From Anagrus nilaparvatae (taxonomy: Eukaryota; Arthropoda; Insecta; Hymenoptera; Mymaridae), in the NCBI GenBank assembly GCA_022575985.1, contig JAKSXM010000147.1, positions 21,114,001-21,178,000 on the forward strand: DNA of 64,000 nucleotides. The letters are read 5' to 3'. The position numbers and the translations under genes are program-made. Every line of letters starts with the position of its first letter. Positions within the stretch are counted from its first letter, which is position 1. Under the pieces are notes generated by a model. The model was given only the letters and a program-made list of their open reading frames with translations, searched no databases and was not told where the DNA came from. This document shows positions 50,440 through 62,750 of the stretch, piece after piece.

Positions 50440-50770
50440 ATCGTCTTTGCAGCTAGCGGACCCTCGAAAAAGTATTGTTTAAGTATTTTTTCAAACGAGT
50501 ACTGAGCAAAAAAAATTTAGAAATCATCGCATCGATGTGAAATAGGATCGGTACTCGCGGCAACAGAATCTTTGAAAACATATTTATTAAATACCAAAAG
50601 AATATAAAATCTGCTTTGAAGCGGATGTGAGTTTAAAATTCATTAAATAGTAAAATCATCTTCGAAAGAATATTTTTTGAAGCTTTTTAAGACTTGTTTA
50701 TTACTGACAAAAACTTGTAAAATTAATAAATCTCTGCCAAATTTATTTTAGTTTCTAATCTTTTTGAACG
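50440..50770. repeat. Partial unit of the 399-bp satellite
   Basis: Shares TTCAAACGAGTxCxxAG, AAATCATCGCATCGA, AAAAGAATATAAAATCTGCT and GTGAGTTTAA with 49100-49740. Confidence 0.75.
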
Positions 50771-51140
50771 CCGCCCAGCCTTCCGTACTACCTTCCAATA
50801 CACATTCCCGGAACATTCCCAAACACATTCCATGGAAAGTTATTATAGCTTGTTTTATTTTGGAAGGTTCCATGGAATGTTATATGAAACGTTCTACAGT
50901 ACGAGAATTAAAAAATTTTAATTTTTTTTTATTTATTAATAAATTAATAAAAAATGGATACAAATGAAAAAAAAGACAAGTTTAATTTTTATTAATTAAT
51001 GAACTTTATTCATTAAGTTATAATAAGTAACTATTACTCTTATTCGTAAGCTGAAAATTTTATCTTATCACTCTAGTTATAATATTTATTACAAAAATAT
51101 GAATAATTTGAAATATAAAATAAACTAACTATTATAAAAA
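50771..51140. other. AT-rich spacer
   Basis: No gene. ACATTCCATGGAA and TTCCATGGAATGT (about 50826 and 50867) form a small inverted repeat. Confidence 0.5.
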
Positions 51141-53617
51141 TGTAATATATTCATATTAATAACAAGCAGGGTTGAGTATGGCTTGACGATGCTTTCAGAT
51201 TTCCATCAAAGATACAGCTGGGCTTCAGCAATTTCTTTCATTATTTTTACAAATTTAGAAGTTATATTGAAAAATTATCTGGAAAAATATTATGAAATTG
51301 TTAAAAAAAAATGTTTCATAACTGGTATAAACTATCATATCCCTTATATGAATGACAAAGCTATCTTTGTCTATTAGAGTCAAAAGGAGTATCAATAACC
51401 AATATACTTTTTTCATTAATTTCACATTCTAGCTGAAGAATCTGTTGAAAATTTTTCAACCGCTAACAAGTCTTTGGCAATAAATTCATGCTTTTTTAAC
51501 CTGAATTGGCTTATCAAATATGATATCATATTCAGGTTAATAAAGCATGAGATTATTGCCGAAGACTTGTTAGAGGTTAAAAATTTTCAACCAATGTTTC
51601 AGCTAGACCGTGAAATGAAAAAAAAAAATATATATTCGTCATTGACACTCCTTTTGACTCTAATAGGCAAAGAAAGCTTTGTCATTCTTATAAGGGAAAT
51701 AATAGTTAATACCATAGTTATTAAACCTTTGTTTACCATTTTGAAAATGGCAAAACAATATGGTATAAGAGCTCAATTTTTAATAAATTGGAGCTGATAT
51801 TAATATGAAGATATTTAAGAAAAACAATTTTTTTTGTCGAAAGCGAGAAGTAGCTGCATGTTTAATACACATGTGCAATAGCATACGAAGTCTGACAATA
51901 GTTTGCTTTTTAATAAATTTAAGCTTATAGATTTAACTCACCTTAAATATCAACTAATAGGATACTGGTTGAGTAAGTTAAATACTGCAATCCAGATGAA
52001 CAAGCAGGATTTAATTCAATATGGCTTGACGATGCTTTCAGATTTCAAAATTTGTGGTGCACAATTTCGCACGCATATGTAGCTAGGTTTGTTCTTTTTG
52101 TTCCCAAAAGGTAGAACTAGTTACTAGGGTATAACCCTAGGAAAAAAAGAATAAACCTAGCTACCTATGACCACAAATTTTAATTAGTCATGGACAATTA
52201 AAGATATTTATTTTAAATAATTCTTGTTTATTATTTATTTATTGCTTTTATTTGCAAACTTCTTTATTTTATCTGTTTTTATTTGCGTAAGTATTTTTAA
52301 GTAATTAAATCTTTTATATTCAACATAAATACATATATATCTAACATTATCCCTTGCATATGCTTTTAGGGTGTCCAGAGTAAAGCTAGGTTATACATAC
52401 GGTAATGAAACCTGATTTTATTCTTATCTGTAAGATATTATTCAACTGCATCACAATATTAACCAAATTCCTAGTTGAAAATCAGATTCATTAAAAAAAG
52501 TAAAAAATAAAAACTCTATAACTTTTCTAGTTACTTTAACATGTTTGTAAGGCGTTATCTTTCTTTGGCTTAAGCAAATACAACCTTGGTTAACATTTTT
52601 TTTATAGTTTTAACAGGTTCATAATATTTTCCCAGATAATTTGTTATTAAATGCTTCTTAAAATGTAAAAATAATGGGAGAAATTGCTGCACCCGAACTT
52701 TATCTTTGATGGGAATCTGGAAGCATCGTCAAGCTATATTGAATTAAATCCTGCTTGTTCATCTGGATTACAGTGTTTAATATACTTCACCAGTATCCTA
52801 TTAGTTGATATTTAAGGTGAGTTAAAACTTTAAGCTTCAATTTATTGAAAAGCAAACTATTGTCAGACTTCGTATGCTATTGCACATGTGTATTAAACAT
52901 GCAGCTAGTTCTCGCTTTCGACAAAAAAATTGTTTTTTTTAAATATCTTCATATTTATATCAGCTCCAATTTATTAAAAATTGAGCTCTTGTACCATATT
53001 GTTTTGCCATTTTCAAAATGGTAAACAAGGGTTTAATAACTATGGTATTAACTATCATTTCCCTTATAAGAACGACAAAGCTTTATTTGCCTATTAGAGT
53101 CAAAAGGAGTGTTAATGACCAATATATTTTTTTTTTTCATTTCACGGTCTAGCTGAAACATTGGTTGAAAATTTTTCAACCTCTAACAAGTCTTCGGCAA
53201 TAATCTCATGCTTTATTAACCTGAATATGATATCATATTTGATAAGCCAATTCGGGTTAATAAAGCATGAATTTATTGCCAAAGACTTGTTAGCGGTTGA
53301 AAAATTTTCAACAGATTCTTCAGCTGGAATGTGAAATTAAAGAAAAAAGTATATTGGTTATTGATACTCCTTTTGACTCTTTAATAGACAAAGATAGCTT
53401 TGTCATTCTTATAAGGGATATGATAGTTTATACCAGTTATGAAACATTTTTTTTTAACAATTTCATAATATTTTTCCAGATAATTTTTCAATGTAACTTC
53501 TAAATTTGTAAAAATAATGAAAGAAATTTCTGAAGCCCAGCTGTATCTTTGATGGACATCTGAAAGCTTCGTCAAGCCATACTCAACCCTGCTTGTTATT
53601 AATATGAATATATTACA
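51141..53617. mobile_element. 2.5-kb foldback element with nested inverted repeats
   Basis: Outer arms are about 51141-52046 and 52715-53617, reverse complements with modest divergence. Anchors are TGTAATATATTCATATTAAT at the ends and CTTGACGATGCTTTCAGATTT at both the outer and inner parts of the arm. Each arm holds its own inverted repeat: 51432-51510 against 51528-51606 on the left, and the counterpart at 53150-53320 on the right (GCTAACAAGTCTTTGGCAAT against GCCGAAGACTTGTTAGAGG). The loop (52050-52715) is unique AT-rich sequence. There is no transposase. Confidence 0.75.
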
Positions 53618-53676
53618 AACAGTGAAAAAATTTGTATACATAAAAATATAAAAATATAGTTGTATAAAATCGGCTA

Positions 53677-54386
53677 CCCGATTATGGGGTCAAAAAATTT
53701 TTTTGAGTAGCGCATGCCCGTGAAGTCGCTAAAACTGACTGTTTTTTTTTCAAAAGTTGATTTCTAAAGAAGTGATAAATATTCTAACCAGGTTTAATTG
53801 ATTGTTTGCGAAAAAAAAATTTCAATGAAACATTCCTTTTTGAGAGCTCTAGATCAAAAAGTAGCAGCTTTCAAAAGTAAAAAATTAAATATCTGACCAA
53901 AAATTTGGATTCTACAGTAAATTTTACATAAAGATATATCTTCTTATGTTTTTAAAGCTGTTACGTTAAAACAGCAAAATTATAAAGAATCTAATAAAAA
54001 AAATCCTTAAAAAAATTAGATATTTTAATTTTTCAATTTAAAGTTTCGCTGCTTTAACATAAACGCTCTTAAAAACATGAAAAGACATATCCTTAAGTAA
54101 TATTTTCCACAGAATCTAAATTTTTGGTCAGGTTTTTAATTAGTCACGCGACTTGGTGGGAAATTCGAAGTTTGTAAAAAATGAACTATTGAAAGCTGAA
54201 ATTTTTTGATCTAGAGCTCTCAGAAAGCAATGTTCCATTAAAATTTTTTTTCCGCCAAAAAAGTCTGGTTAGAAGATTTTTTACTAATAGGCATTTTAGA
54301 AATCAAATTTTGAAAAAAAACAGCCTATCTTAGCGATTTCTCGCGCATGCGCTGCTTAAAAAAAAATTTTTACCCTGTAATAGGTG
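53677..54386. mobile_element. 710-bp foldback element
   Basis: The left arm (GAGTAGCGCATGCCCGTGAA, CTGACTGTTTTTTTTTCAAA, TTTTTGAGAGCTCTAGATCA) is mirrored by the right arm (TGATCTAGAGCTCTCAGAAA, TTTGAAAAAAAACAGCC, CGCGCATGCGCTGCTTAA). Arms are about 300 bp, about 75-80% similar by eye. Its left end is about 60 bp from the previous foldback. Confidence 0.75.
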
Positions 54387-55225
54387 TTACATATGATAGC
54401 TCATAATTCGAGCTATTATATCCGCATTCCATATTATTATTTTATATATATTTAATTTATATTCGTTATTTTATGTCCTCTGTGTTGGATTTTACTTATA
54501 CAAGTTCGGCTCCTCACCGTTGACGCTAAACATATTTTACCAAAGACGTATTTCGAAAATAACTTATGCAACGAAAAGTTGCATAAATCCTCCTCGCGAT
54601 TTCCCCAAAATAATTAGGGACGCCATCGATAATTGGATATAACGAGACTGACGCTTCTGTGTATTGAGCGATCCACCTAAAGCGTACTACCTGGGCAGTT
54701 GCTAATTAGGTTATATAATACTCAGTGACTCTCCCAAAACTTAGATACTTTTCTGCAGTGGACACCTTTATGCATTAGATTCCCACGATAATAGAACTAT
54801 TAATATCAGGTCCAGTTTAGGAGATTTATAGTTACTTGACTTAGAAAGTTTTATCATTTATAAATAAAGTTAATAGTTATGTTTAATGAATTAGTTATTC
54901 TAATCCTTCTGTAAGTTCAAAATCATCCTCAGGCTAAGTTCATCTATCCTACGTCAAACCCAATCATTTTCATCTAAACTATATCAATGTAATATAAATA
55001 TAAAATAACTGGGGCACACATATCCCCAGGAAAACTTATATTATTAATACTTATATTTACGTATTCTGGCAAAACCTCAGGACACGTAACATAAATTGGG
55101 CAAAGTCCTAAAGGAATACCTGCGGGACCTCTTTTTTCAGTAATTTTGAATATCTCTGTGATGTTGTATAAAAAAAAAGAAGGAATTTACATAAAAATAA
55201 AAAAAAATAAGATTGATAAAATTAA
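54387..55225. other. No recognisable gene
   Basis: Mixed-composition sequence with no long ORF, repeat or RNA gene that I can identify. Confidence 0.5.
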
Positions 55226-57209
55226 AAAAACGCTGCCAAGTAATTGGCACTATGGTTCCTCATTAGCAATAACAAAATGTTGTCAATGTTCTATTTTACC
55301 TAATAAAAAAATAAAATATTGGAATAATTGTGCCAAATATTCTAAATTTAATAAAGAAAGTGGATAAACTTTCCCCTGATACCCAAAAAATTTTCAAAAC
55401 TCATAAATCCAGGTATTAATACTTTCAGAGAAATAAAATCGGCACTACATCAATAAAAAGATAACATTTTTTTAAGTTTTTAATGTAAAATATTTTGAAA
55501 AAAAAAATTTCGAAAAATTACGTATCAGATGGAGAGATCCTTTAAGGCACGACTTCAATTTCTTAAGCAAAAAAAACACACTTTTAAAATTTGAATATCT
55601 TTTTTATTTAAATATATATTTAAAATTTTTTTGTTTTAAATGAAAATATAAGTCTTAAACTACATGTTTTTTTAATTTTTTTTTTTTTTTTATTGACCCG
55701 TCTTGTAAATATGGACCGATATTTGAAGGCTGTTATTTTGCGGTAACCAGGATATCTCCACTCCAGGTACTCTGGAACAAAAAAATCCAACGAGGTTATT
55801 TTTAGAACCGTTTTGTCTTGTACGCAAACCAAAAAAATTTTGAAATTTAGAAAAAATAAAAAATTGGCCCGTAAAATAAGAAAAAATTCAATTCTCGCGC
55901 ACGGAATTGGACCTTGTACGTTAAAAAAAAAGTACAAACAAGGCAATTTTATATATTTTTTTTGGTTTGCGTACAAGATTTTTAGTTTAAAAAAAAAATA
56001 AAAAAAAAATCTAGTTAATCCAACCAGTACTTTTAGAGCAATCGTGGTTACCGATTTCAAAAAATGGTTTCGAGATAAACGCGTTTAAAGTTTTTTTTTC
56101 CTATTCACAAGCCTGGTTTCCTGCTTACAAAAACCTTAATATCTTTTTAATGGTAACGAATTTTTGTACAAACATTTTTTTCCATATTCTTGATGTATTT
56201 TTACACACAAAAACAAATAAAAAAAAAAATAAAAAATTTTTTTCCAATTATTGACGTCGTGCCTTAAAAACGATAATTCTAGATATTCGTACTTCCATGG
56301 GAAAAAATTAAGTATTACGTCTTAAAATAAAAAAAATTTTGGCGTTTTTTTTATTTTTGGGCGACAAAAATTTTTACAAAAAAATTTAAAAAAAATTAAG
56401 TATTAGGTCCAAAAAATTACAATAAACGATATTTCTAAAACTAGTACTTCCATGGAAATAAATTAGGTACTACGTCCAAAAAGAAAAAAAAAATTGGTAT
56501 TTTTTGTATTTTTTTGTAAAAAAAATTTTCAGAAAATTAAGTATCCGATTCGACATATCGAGTAAAAACCATACTTTCAAATATAAGTACTTTCGTGGAA
56601 ATAAATGAGGTATTACATCCAAATTAAAAAAAAAAAAAAAAGGAGTTTGAGATTTTTTGATAAAAAAATGTTTGGAAAAAAAAATTAGGTCTTAATTCGA
56701 TAATGGTTTTGAAATATCACTAGTTACAATATTTTCAGATATTAGTACTTTCATAGAATTAAATGAGGTATTACACCAAAAAAAAAAAAAATATTGCAGT
56801 TTTTTTTATTTTTCTTTTTTTTTAATTTTGACAAAAAAAAATTTGAAAAAATTAAGTATCAGATCCAAAAAATCACAATAAACAAGGTTCTTAAAACTAG
56901 TACTTCCATGGAAATAAATTAGGTACTACGTCCAAAAAGAAAAAAAAAAATTGATATTTTTTGTATTTTTTTGTAAAAAAAATTTTAGAAAAAAAATTTT
57001 CAGAAAATTAAGTATCCGATTCGAGATATTGAGTAAAAACCATACTTTCAAATATAAGTACTTTCGTGGAAATAAATGAGGTATTACATCCAAATTAAAA
57101 AAAAAAAAAAGTACCTCCAGCTTTTTTGGTGAAAAAAATTTTGAAAAAAAAATTAGGTCTTAATGTCGTGTTGGCTGTGAAATATCACCGGTTACAGTGC
57201 GACATACAT

Positions 57210-57265
<56 letters not shown>

Positions 57266-57437
57266 TTTTTTTAAAAACCGGTTTTTTAGCTTCCTGAGGT
57301 CTCAAAACGTGCTTATATGCCAAAATATCGAAAATCAAAATTTCATCTATCACAAAGGTTCCTCTATGAGGAACCAAAATAAAAATTTTTTAATTTTATC
57401 ATATCTTTTACCAGTTCAAATGCAACCAATAAGATGA
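55226..57437. repeat. AT-rich repetitive block with about 456-bp tandem units
   Basis: CTAGTACTTCCATGGAAATA followed by ATTAGGTACTACGTCC occurs at 56441 and 56897, with GTATCCGATTCGA and ATAAGTACTTTCGTGGAAAT in both. Weaker copies extend left. The block starts with ACGCTGCCAAGTAATTGGCA, shared with the MITE at 49873, and ends with a microsatellite and GGTTCCTCTATGAGGAACC. This may be one degenerate transposon. ORFs inside are Lys/Asn/Phe runs. Confidence 0.6.
57203..57262. repeat. (CATA)n(CA)n compound microsatellite
   Basis: About six CATA units followed by about 19 CA units. Confidence 0.9.
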
Positions 57438-57925
57438 AATTTGAAGTAAATTCAAAGGAATGGCGTAATTTTGAAAATGGGCTAAATCAGGATATTTTTG
57501 GACCTTTAAACGGCCATATTTCGGCACCATGAGATGCTATAGGGCTAAAATTTTGGCTGAGTGACTTATTTATTACCCCAAACAATACCCTAATATTTGA
57601 GCTCAATCTGTGTGACATTAATGCGCCCTAATTTGTACAAAAAGTACTTTTTATTAGTACTTATTAAAAATTTGTACAACTAAAAACAAAGGCCAAAATA
57701 CAAGCACATATAGCAAACTTGCGTCATTTTTACATGTAAATGTTTTTGTTGTTGTAAGATCTCATTCATTTCATTAAAAATATACATTATTACACAGTCA
57801 AATTGGAGTTTTTTCTACAATATAAAGCTATGTAATATAATATCCCTTCCTACTATTAATTGTTATTATTTTTATTGTCTCTCTATTCGTATACTTCTCC
57901 TAGGCCGTCACCTTAAGTTTATATA
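57438..57925. other. No recognisable gene
   Basis: AT-rich; I see no supported feature. Confidence 0.5.
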
Positions 57926-58421
57926 TACACTGAAAAAAGTATAAAAGCGAAATGCGCATATATTATGAACGCAGGGCTTATAAATAAAGACAAGCGTTGA
58001 GCCAACTTTTACTGGGCCCAGAGCTTATAAAATTAATAGCATAACGTTATATAAAAAATGAAGGCCCAACGCCTATAATTTTAGAGCGATTTCGTCCACA
58101 AATGTTGAGCGAAAGACACAGAAAAAATTTTTACTCCCTCCCTTTTTACTTTCTTTTAAAAATCATTGTACTTTAGCTAACATTTTTTAAAACCAGCATC
58201 TATGATGCATTATGCCCAAATGTGGTGGGGATACGAAATATCGCACGATTCCATCGCCTCAAATTTCGGAGGTTTTTGCTCTCAATAGTATGAGCGTTAA
58301 GCTATATAAAAATTTCTAAGCCCTGCGTCTATATTTTAACATCGTTGCGCTCATAATACTTCTAGCGTTCTCGCTCTCATCGAAAATGTAAGCATAATGC
58401 TTTTATACTTTTTTCAGTGTA
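57926..58421. mobile_element. 496-bp MITE with perfect 23-bp terminal inverted repeats
   Basis: TACACTGAAAAAAGTATAAA plus AGC at 57926-57948 is matched exactly in reverse complement at 58399-58421. As at 943-1339, a TA flanks CACTG, so the pair may share a transposase family. The interior is GC-richer, contains GCATAATGC-type motifs, and has no ORF. Confidence 0.8.
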
Positions 58422-59058
58422 CAATTTTTTTAAAAGTGTAGAATAGCCGCTGGTCGAATCGAATCTCTCTAACTTCTCGAATGATAAACTTTCGCTTAAA
58501 AGGCTACTTTAGGGTGCCAGTCTGTGAAACGGAAGAGAATATACTCGTATATATATATATATGTATATATATACAATAATCATCTAAATAATAATAATAA
58601 AACTTGCTATTTAATACTACTCTATTAATATTTTAGTTTTTAATGAATTTCTTTGATTACCTTTTTATGTATATTCTACATAATCGCTAAGTACTCCACT
58701 ACTATAATTTTTTATATAATATACATATTAGACTGCCAAAAAAAAAACGATTTTTCGATTTTTTAAGGTGCTCAAGCGTTTTTGGGTGTCATTTAAAGAA
58801 AAAATAAGTTTTACGTAAACCTCATCTAAAAATATTGGGCGAGACTTAAGCTACTAAATTTAAAAGGCAGCATAAAAATAAAATTTTGGGGGGTATTTTA
58901 TAGTTTTTTTGGTCGCTAAAAACGATGGAATCATTTTTTTTGAATTATTTTTTTAAGGCAAAAAGTTATAAGCTAATTGCAGTGGTCAAAATATCAAAAA
59001 TTAGACAGTTTTTGACGTCAAAAACTTTCTGCGGACTAAAAAATATTTAGAACTTATT
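58422..59058. other. AT-rich sequence, no gene
   Basis: Contains a (TA)n-rich stretch at 58545-58575. No supported gene. Confidence 0.5.
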
Positions 59059-59390
59059 TTAAAAGGGCATTCCGCATATCGACTGACAAAGATGAAAAAA
59101 ACAGCCGCTGTAATAAGCATCTGGAAATACTTCTTGACATGCATTAATGATTGCTAATTTATAATCTCCAATAATTATGTTTGGTTTACAATTTAGGATT
59201 CTGTAGTTTTGTGACACAGAAATAACAGTTTCAGGGACAGAAGCATATTCAACAGTTTCTTTGGATGGCAATACTGCAATGACTAAAGGAAGACAAACTT
59301 TCACATTTTTGTCACGTATAAATTTTGATACTGTACCAAGGATTGTAAAAACTTGAGTAAATATTGTGGGTGCAACCTATTTACGGAAAT
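59059..59390 (-). pseudogene. MULE-type transposase domain fragment
   Basis: Reads APTIFTQVFTILGTVSKFIR, then VKVCLPLVIAVLPSKE, PNIIIGDYKLAIINA and FPDAYYSGCFFHLCQSI. The layout of LPLVxALLP..K, then D(Y/F)xxAxIxA, then GCxFHLCQ is that of the MULE transposase domain, whose second Asp is in GDYK and whose zinc-like CxxH follows. Only about 105 codons remain, without the first Asp. Confidence 0.75.
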
Positions 59391-59589
59391 TATATAATTT
59401 ATAAATACAAATTTATTCAACTATAAGTAAGAACTATATGTAGCCATTATCAATTATTAATTTTTATCACAAATTCCGCCTTTTTTTGTTTTAATTAAAA
59501 ACTTTTTTTTAAATCATACAAAAATTTTGCACGCAAATTAAAAAAAAAGAATTAGTTTTTGGTTATAAAATAAATAAATGAAATAATAT
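59391..59589. other. AT-rich spacer
   Basis: No feature seen. Confidence 0.4.
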
Positions 59590-59890
59590 TATCATCGTCA
59601 GTAGTCGAGTGGTTAGCGCTCCAGCTTTCGAATATGTATATATTTAAAAGCCGGGGTTCGAATCCCCTCCATGTTACTAGCGGTGTAGGACTGTATTTTT
59701 CGTTGTATTATTTAAAAGAAATTTTAAATATTATAAAGAAAAATTGAGCAGTCCCGATACTCTACGTAGGTTTTCCTTGCAAATTTCCCACGTAATGGAC
59801 ATAATATCAAAAGAATATTCTTTGATAATGTGTTCATGTGAATACGAGTATTGAATAAATTTTATGAAAGTCGTGACTGCAAGCATGCAA
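59590..59890 (+). repeat. tRNA-derived SINE-like repeat
   Basis: The head has an A box (TAGTCGAGTGGTTAGCG, 59602-59618) and a B box in a paired T arm (GGGGTTCGAATCCCC, 59655-59669) with an extended variable region between, as in Ser/Leu-type tRNAs. The acceptor stem is not paired, so this is not a functional tRNA. A tRNA-unrelated body (CTCTACGTAGGTTTTCCTTG) runs to about 59890. Confidence 0.6.
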
Positions 59891-60254
59891 ATATAATTAA
59901 TTAATTAAATTTAATTAATTGTAAAAATAAATTATAATAAATGTAAAAAAGTCTACATTAAAAACGTTAAAAGGGTTCGTCCCGTTAATTCGTTAAAAAA
60001 AAAAAAAAAATCTCTTGAAGTTAGTTATAAATTTTTAAATATAATTATTTAAATTTTATTTTCAAATAAATATACATTTTTAAAAAAAATTCGGATAAAT
60101 GTCCAATCGGAAAAATATTTTCAGATATTGGTGTTCGGAAAAAAAAATTGGGAAAAATTAACGTTCGGAATAAAGTATGTTCGGAATTAAAAATTCGGAT
60201 ATTTTTTTCGGATAAATGACCGGATACCGGCTAAATGTTTAACTTAGAGCGAAA
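59891..60254. other. AT-rich spacer with short TTCGGA-type tandem motif
   Basis: Between 60085 and 60225 the words GTTCGGAA, TTCGGATA and AAATGTCC recur irregularly. No gene. Confidence 0.4.
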
Positions 60255-60515
60255 TACCTTAGTGCTGTCAACATCTATAACATACTAAGCAATCGGATAC
60301 CAGTATATCTCTAGGAAAAAATCAAAATTTATATTTTCACAAGAACCCTTCGTCCTAAAATTCGCCCTCACCTAGTAACAGACACATCCACAAACCCTAT
60401 TGACAACAATTCCCTATTTACATTTATGATCTCCTTCTGGAATTCCCTCCCTGAAGAAATCCGTCTGTCAAGCTCAGTGGAAGTTTTCAAATCTAGTCTT
60501 TTCAACATCTTCTAA
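60255..60515 (+). pseudogene. C-terminal scrap of an unrelated non-LTR reverse transcriptase
   Basis: Reading IYNILSNRIPVYL, then FIFSQEPFVLK and, in the next frame, SFWNSLPEEIRLSSSVEVFK followed by SLFNIF and a stop. The 'FWNSLPxEIRxSxSxxxFKxxL' ending is typical of ORF2 C-termini in jockey- or CR1-like elements (from memory) and differs from the R1-like copies. Confidence 0.6.
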
Positions 60516-60879
60516 AGATTGAAAGACGTGAAGCTAACCTCCCTTATATTAGAGAACGTATAGAGAATTTTTCTGAAGATCTAGAAAGGTAAATTATCAT
60601 ATTTTTGTGTTTTTCTAAATAGCGCAGAATTAATTGCTTAGATTTTTTTTAAGGGTGCTAGTTTAGTTCAGTGTTACCATAATGGCATAAAATATGGTTT
60701 TCAGTCAATTTTCCAAATAATGCTGTCATCTTGAAATTCAACCAAAATATTTTCAGTTGGTCTCATTTTTTTGTATAAAATACACCTTTCAATTCTGGTA
60801 ATCGAAAATTTTTCATCACCGATTCTCTCATCTTAATAGTTAATAAACCAAATGCCCATTTTCAGCCCTAAATGACCAA

Positions 60880-61530
60880 TTCCGGGCCCGGCGCCTTGCC
60901 ATTTTTCATGGCCTTGATGGCCTTCACCATCTCGTCCTCGCTGAATAACGGCACTTCCTCCCTGGGTATCGCTTCTACCGGGTTTCCCCGGATGGGGGGC
61001 TTAGGGAAGAGAGCGCCGATGATTCGTTCGGTCGACACCGCGTCCATCATGTTGTCAGACCCCCGGTTCAACTTGCCCATTACGACTTTGTAACCAAGAC
61101 CCCAGGGGTCTTTGCTTACATCCTCGCGAAATAAACGCAGGCATTGAGCCTTGCTTTGACGGATAGCTTTGGCCAGCCGATGTTTAGCATCCTTGTGTTC
61201 CTGGAAAAGTGCAACAGCCTCGGGCCTGTCCCGTGCTCTCTGTGCCCTTCGTCGCGTCCTGTTGCACTGCTTGCGGAGCTCCGCTATTTCGGAAGTCCAC
61301 CAGTAAACTGGCTTTCTCCCTTTCCAGGGCCTTCGACGAGGCATAGAGGCGTCACAGGCCCCATGAGAGACGTTACTTTGTTGACTAAGATTTCAGCCTC
61401 GCGGGGACCTGTAGCCCCTTCATGCCAAGCGGAAACGGACGCCGACTTCATTCGAAGATACTCTACAAACTCGTCCTCGTCCATCTTTGGTACATTCCAA
61501 CCCAAGGGACGCCTCCTGTACGGACCTGTG
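60880..61530 (-). pseudogene. Inverted ORF2 segment, linker to RT start
   Basis: In order on the minus strand: GPYRRRPLGWNVPKMDEDEF, then (next frame) RRRPWKGRKPVYWWTSEIAE, a basic helix, LFREDVSKDPWGLGYKVVMG and AIKAMKNGKAPGPE. It aligns by eye with 3808-3200 of the first copy, and has one frameshift near 61300-61345. Confidence 0.8.
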
Positions 61531-62566
61531 GAATGCCTTTTACGATGGCTTGTTGCGCATCCACCTCCCGGAAGGAGTTTCCCCGATCGGGTACGCCGAC
61601 GACGTGGCCCTGGCCATAACTGGCAGGGACATGGAAGTGACCCAGGAGAGGTTGAATCTAGTCATGAGACGGATCAATCTCTGGATGGGCGATCAAGGGC
61701 TCCAGCTTGCGATCCTAAAAATGGAGATCGTAATGCTGACCCGTCGAAGGGTTCCCATCGATTTCGATGTAATTATCGACGACGGTGGAAACTCTCACAC
61801 GATCCGAACCATAATATCGGTGAAATACCTGGGAGTTCAGCTTGATAACAAGCTGACCTTCAGGGAGCAATTTCAGAGTTCGTGTGAAAAGGCAGCGTCG
61901 GTCGCATACTCCCTGTCAAGGCTCATGGCCAACATTGGGGGACCCAAACCAGGGAAGCGCAGGCTCCTGATGCCAGTCGTCAACTCTGTCCTGCTCTACG
62001 GATCAGAAGTCTGGGCGAAGACCACAGAAACTGCCAAGTAAAGACATAAAATATTGTCGGTAAGGCAAGCGGCAGTGAGGATCGCCTGCGGATACCACAC
62101 GGTGTCTCTAGTGGCGATCCAGGTTGTTGCTTCGGTGATACTCTACGAGAGCGTAGATGAGCGCGAAGTGGCATCCACTCGCGCCCGCTTCAACTCTATG
62201 AAAGCATGGAAGAAACGATGGAAAAAGAACCAAGAGAAAAATGCCCAATGGACGCGCAGACTGATCTTAGACCTGCAGGCATGGATGGGACGACAGCATG
62301 GGGAGGTGGATTTCTACCTTGCCCAGTTCTTAACTGGACACGGGTATTTCCGTGTCATGTTGGAGCATTGGCATAAGGTGGCAACAAAGGAGTGCTTGCA
62401 CTGTCCGGGCATGGATGATACAGTAAAGCACACATTCTTCGAATGTGTGCGCTACGCGGAGGGGCGCCCGCCCTTCCCGATTTGGAGGCCGGAGACGGTG
62501 GTCCCGCAAATGCTACGGAGTTCCGAAAACTGGAACAAAGTAGCAGAGTACGTAAGGTCCACCTAA
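61510..62566 (+). pseudogene. ORF2 3' segment: RT YADD to C-terminal zinc region
   Basis: LWNAFYDGLLRIHLPEGVSP leads to the YADD catalytic box (61590 region), SVKYLGVQLDNKL, then a stop/frameshift near 62040 and continuation 62054-62566. The latter contains ARIACGYHTVS-type reading, GEVDFYLAQFLTG, CLHCPGMDDTVKHTFFEC and a stop. It corresponds to 2593-1682 of the first copy. Confidence 0.8.
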
Positions 62567-62750
62567 CAACAACAAGCGTGGGGGGTTTAAAGTGTGTTTA
62601 TCCAGTAAGAATCTGCGGCGTGGCCGGCCACCGCGGTCCCTGGTGGTCTCCCAGTTGTACACTTTGTACAACTGGGCGGTCATGGAAATTTGCGGGACTT
62701 TAAGGCCCACAATCACTCCATGGCTGATGCAAGATTCGTATATTACCCTT

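Noticed and set aside
57192..57437. Small proteins over the CA/CATA microsatellite
   Set aside because: The ORFs are simple-repeat translations (Thr-His or Cys-Val runs).
59602..59680. A functional tRNA gene
   Set aside because: The T arm is good but the acceptor stem does not pair and a SINE-like body follows.
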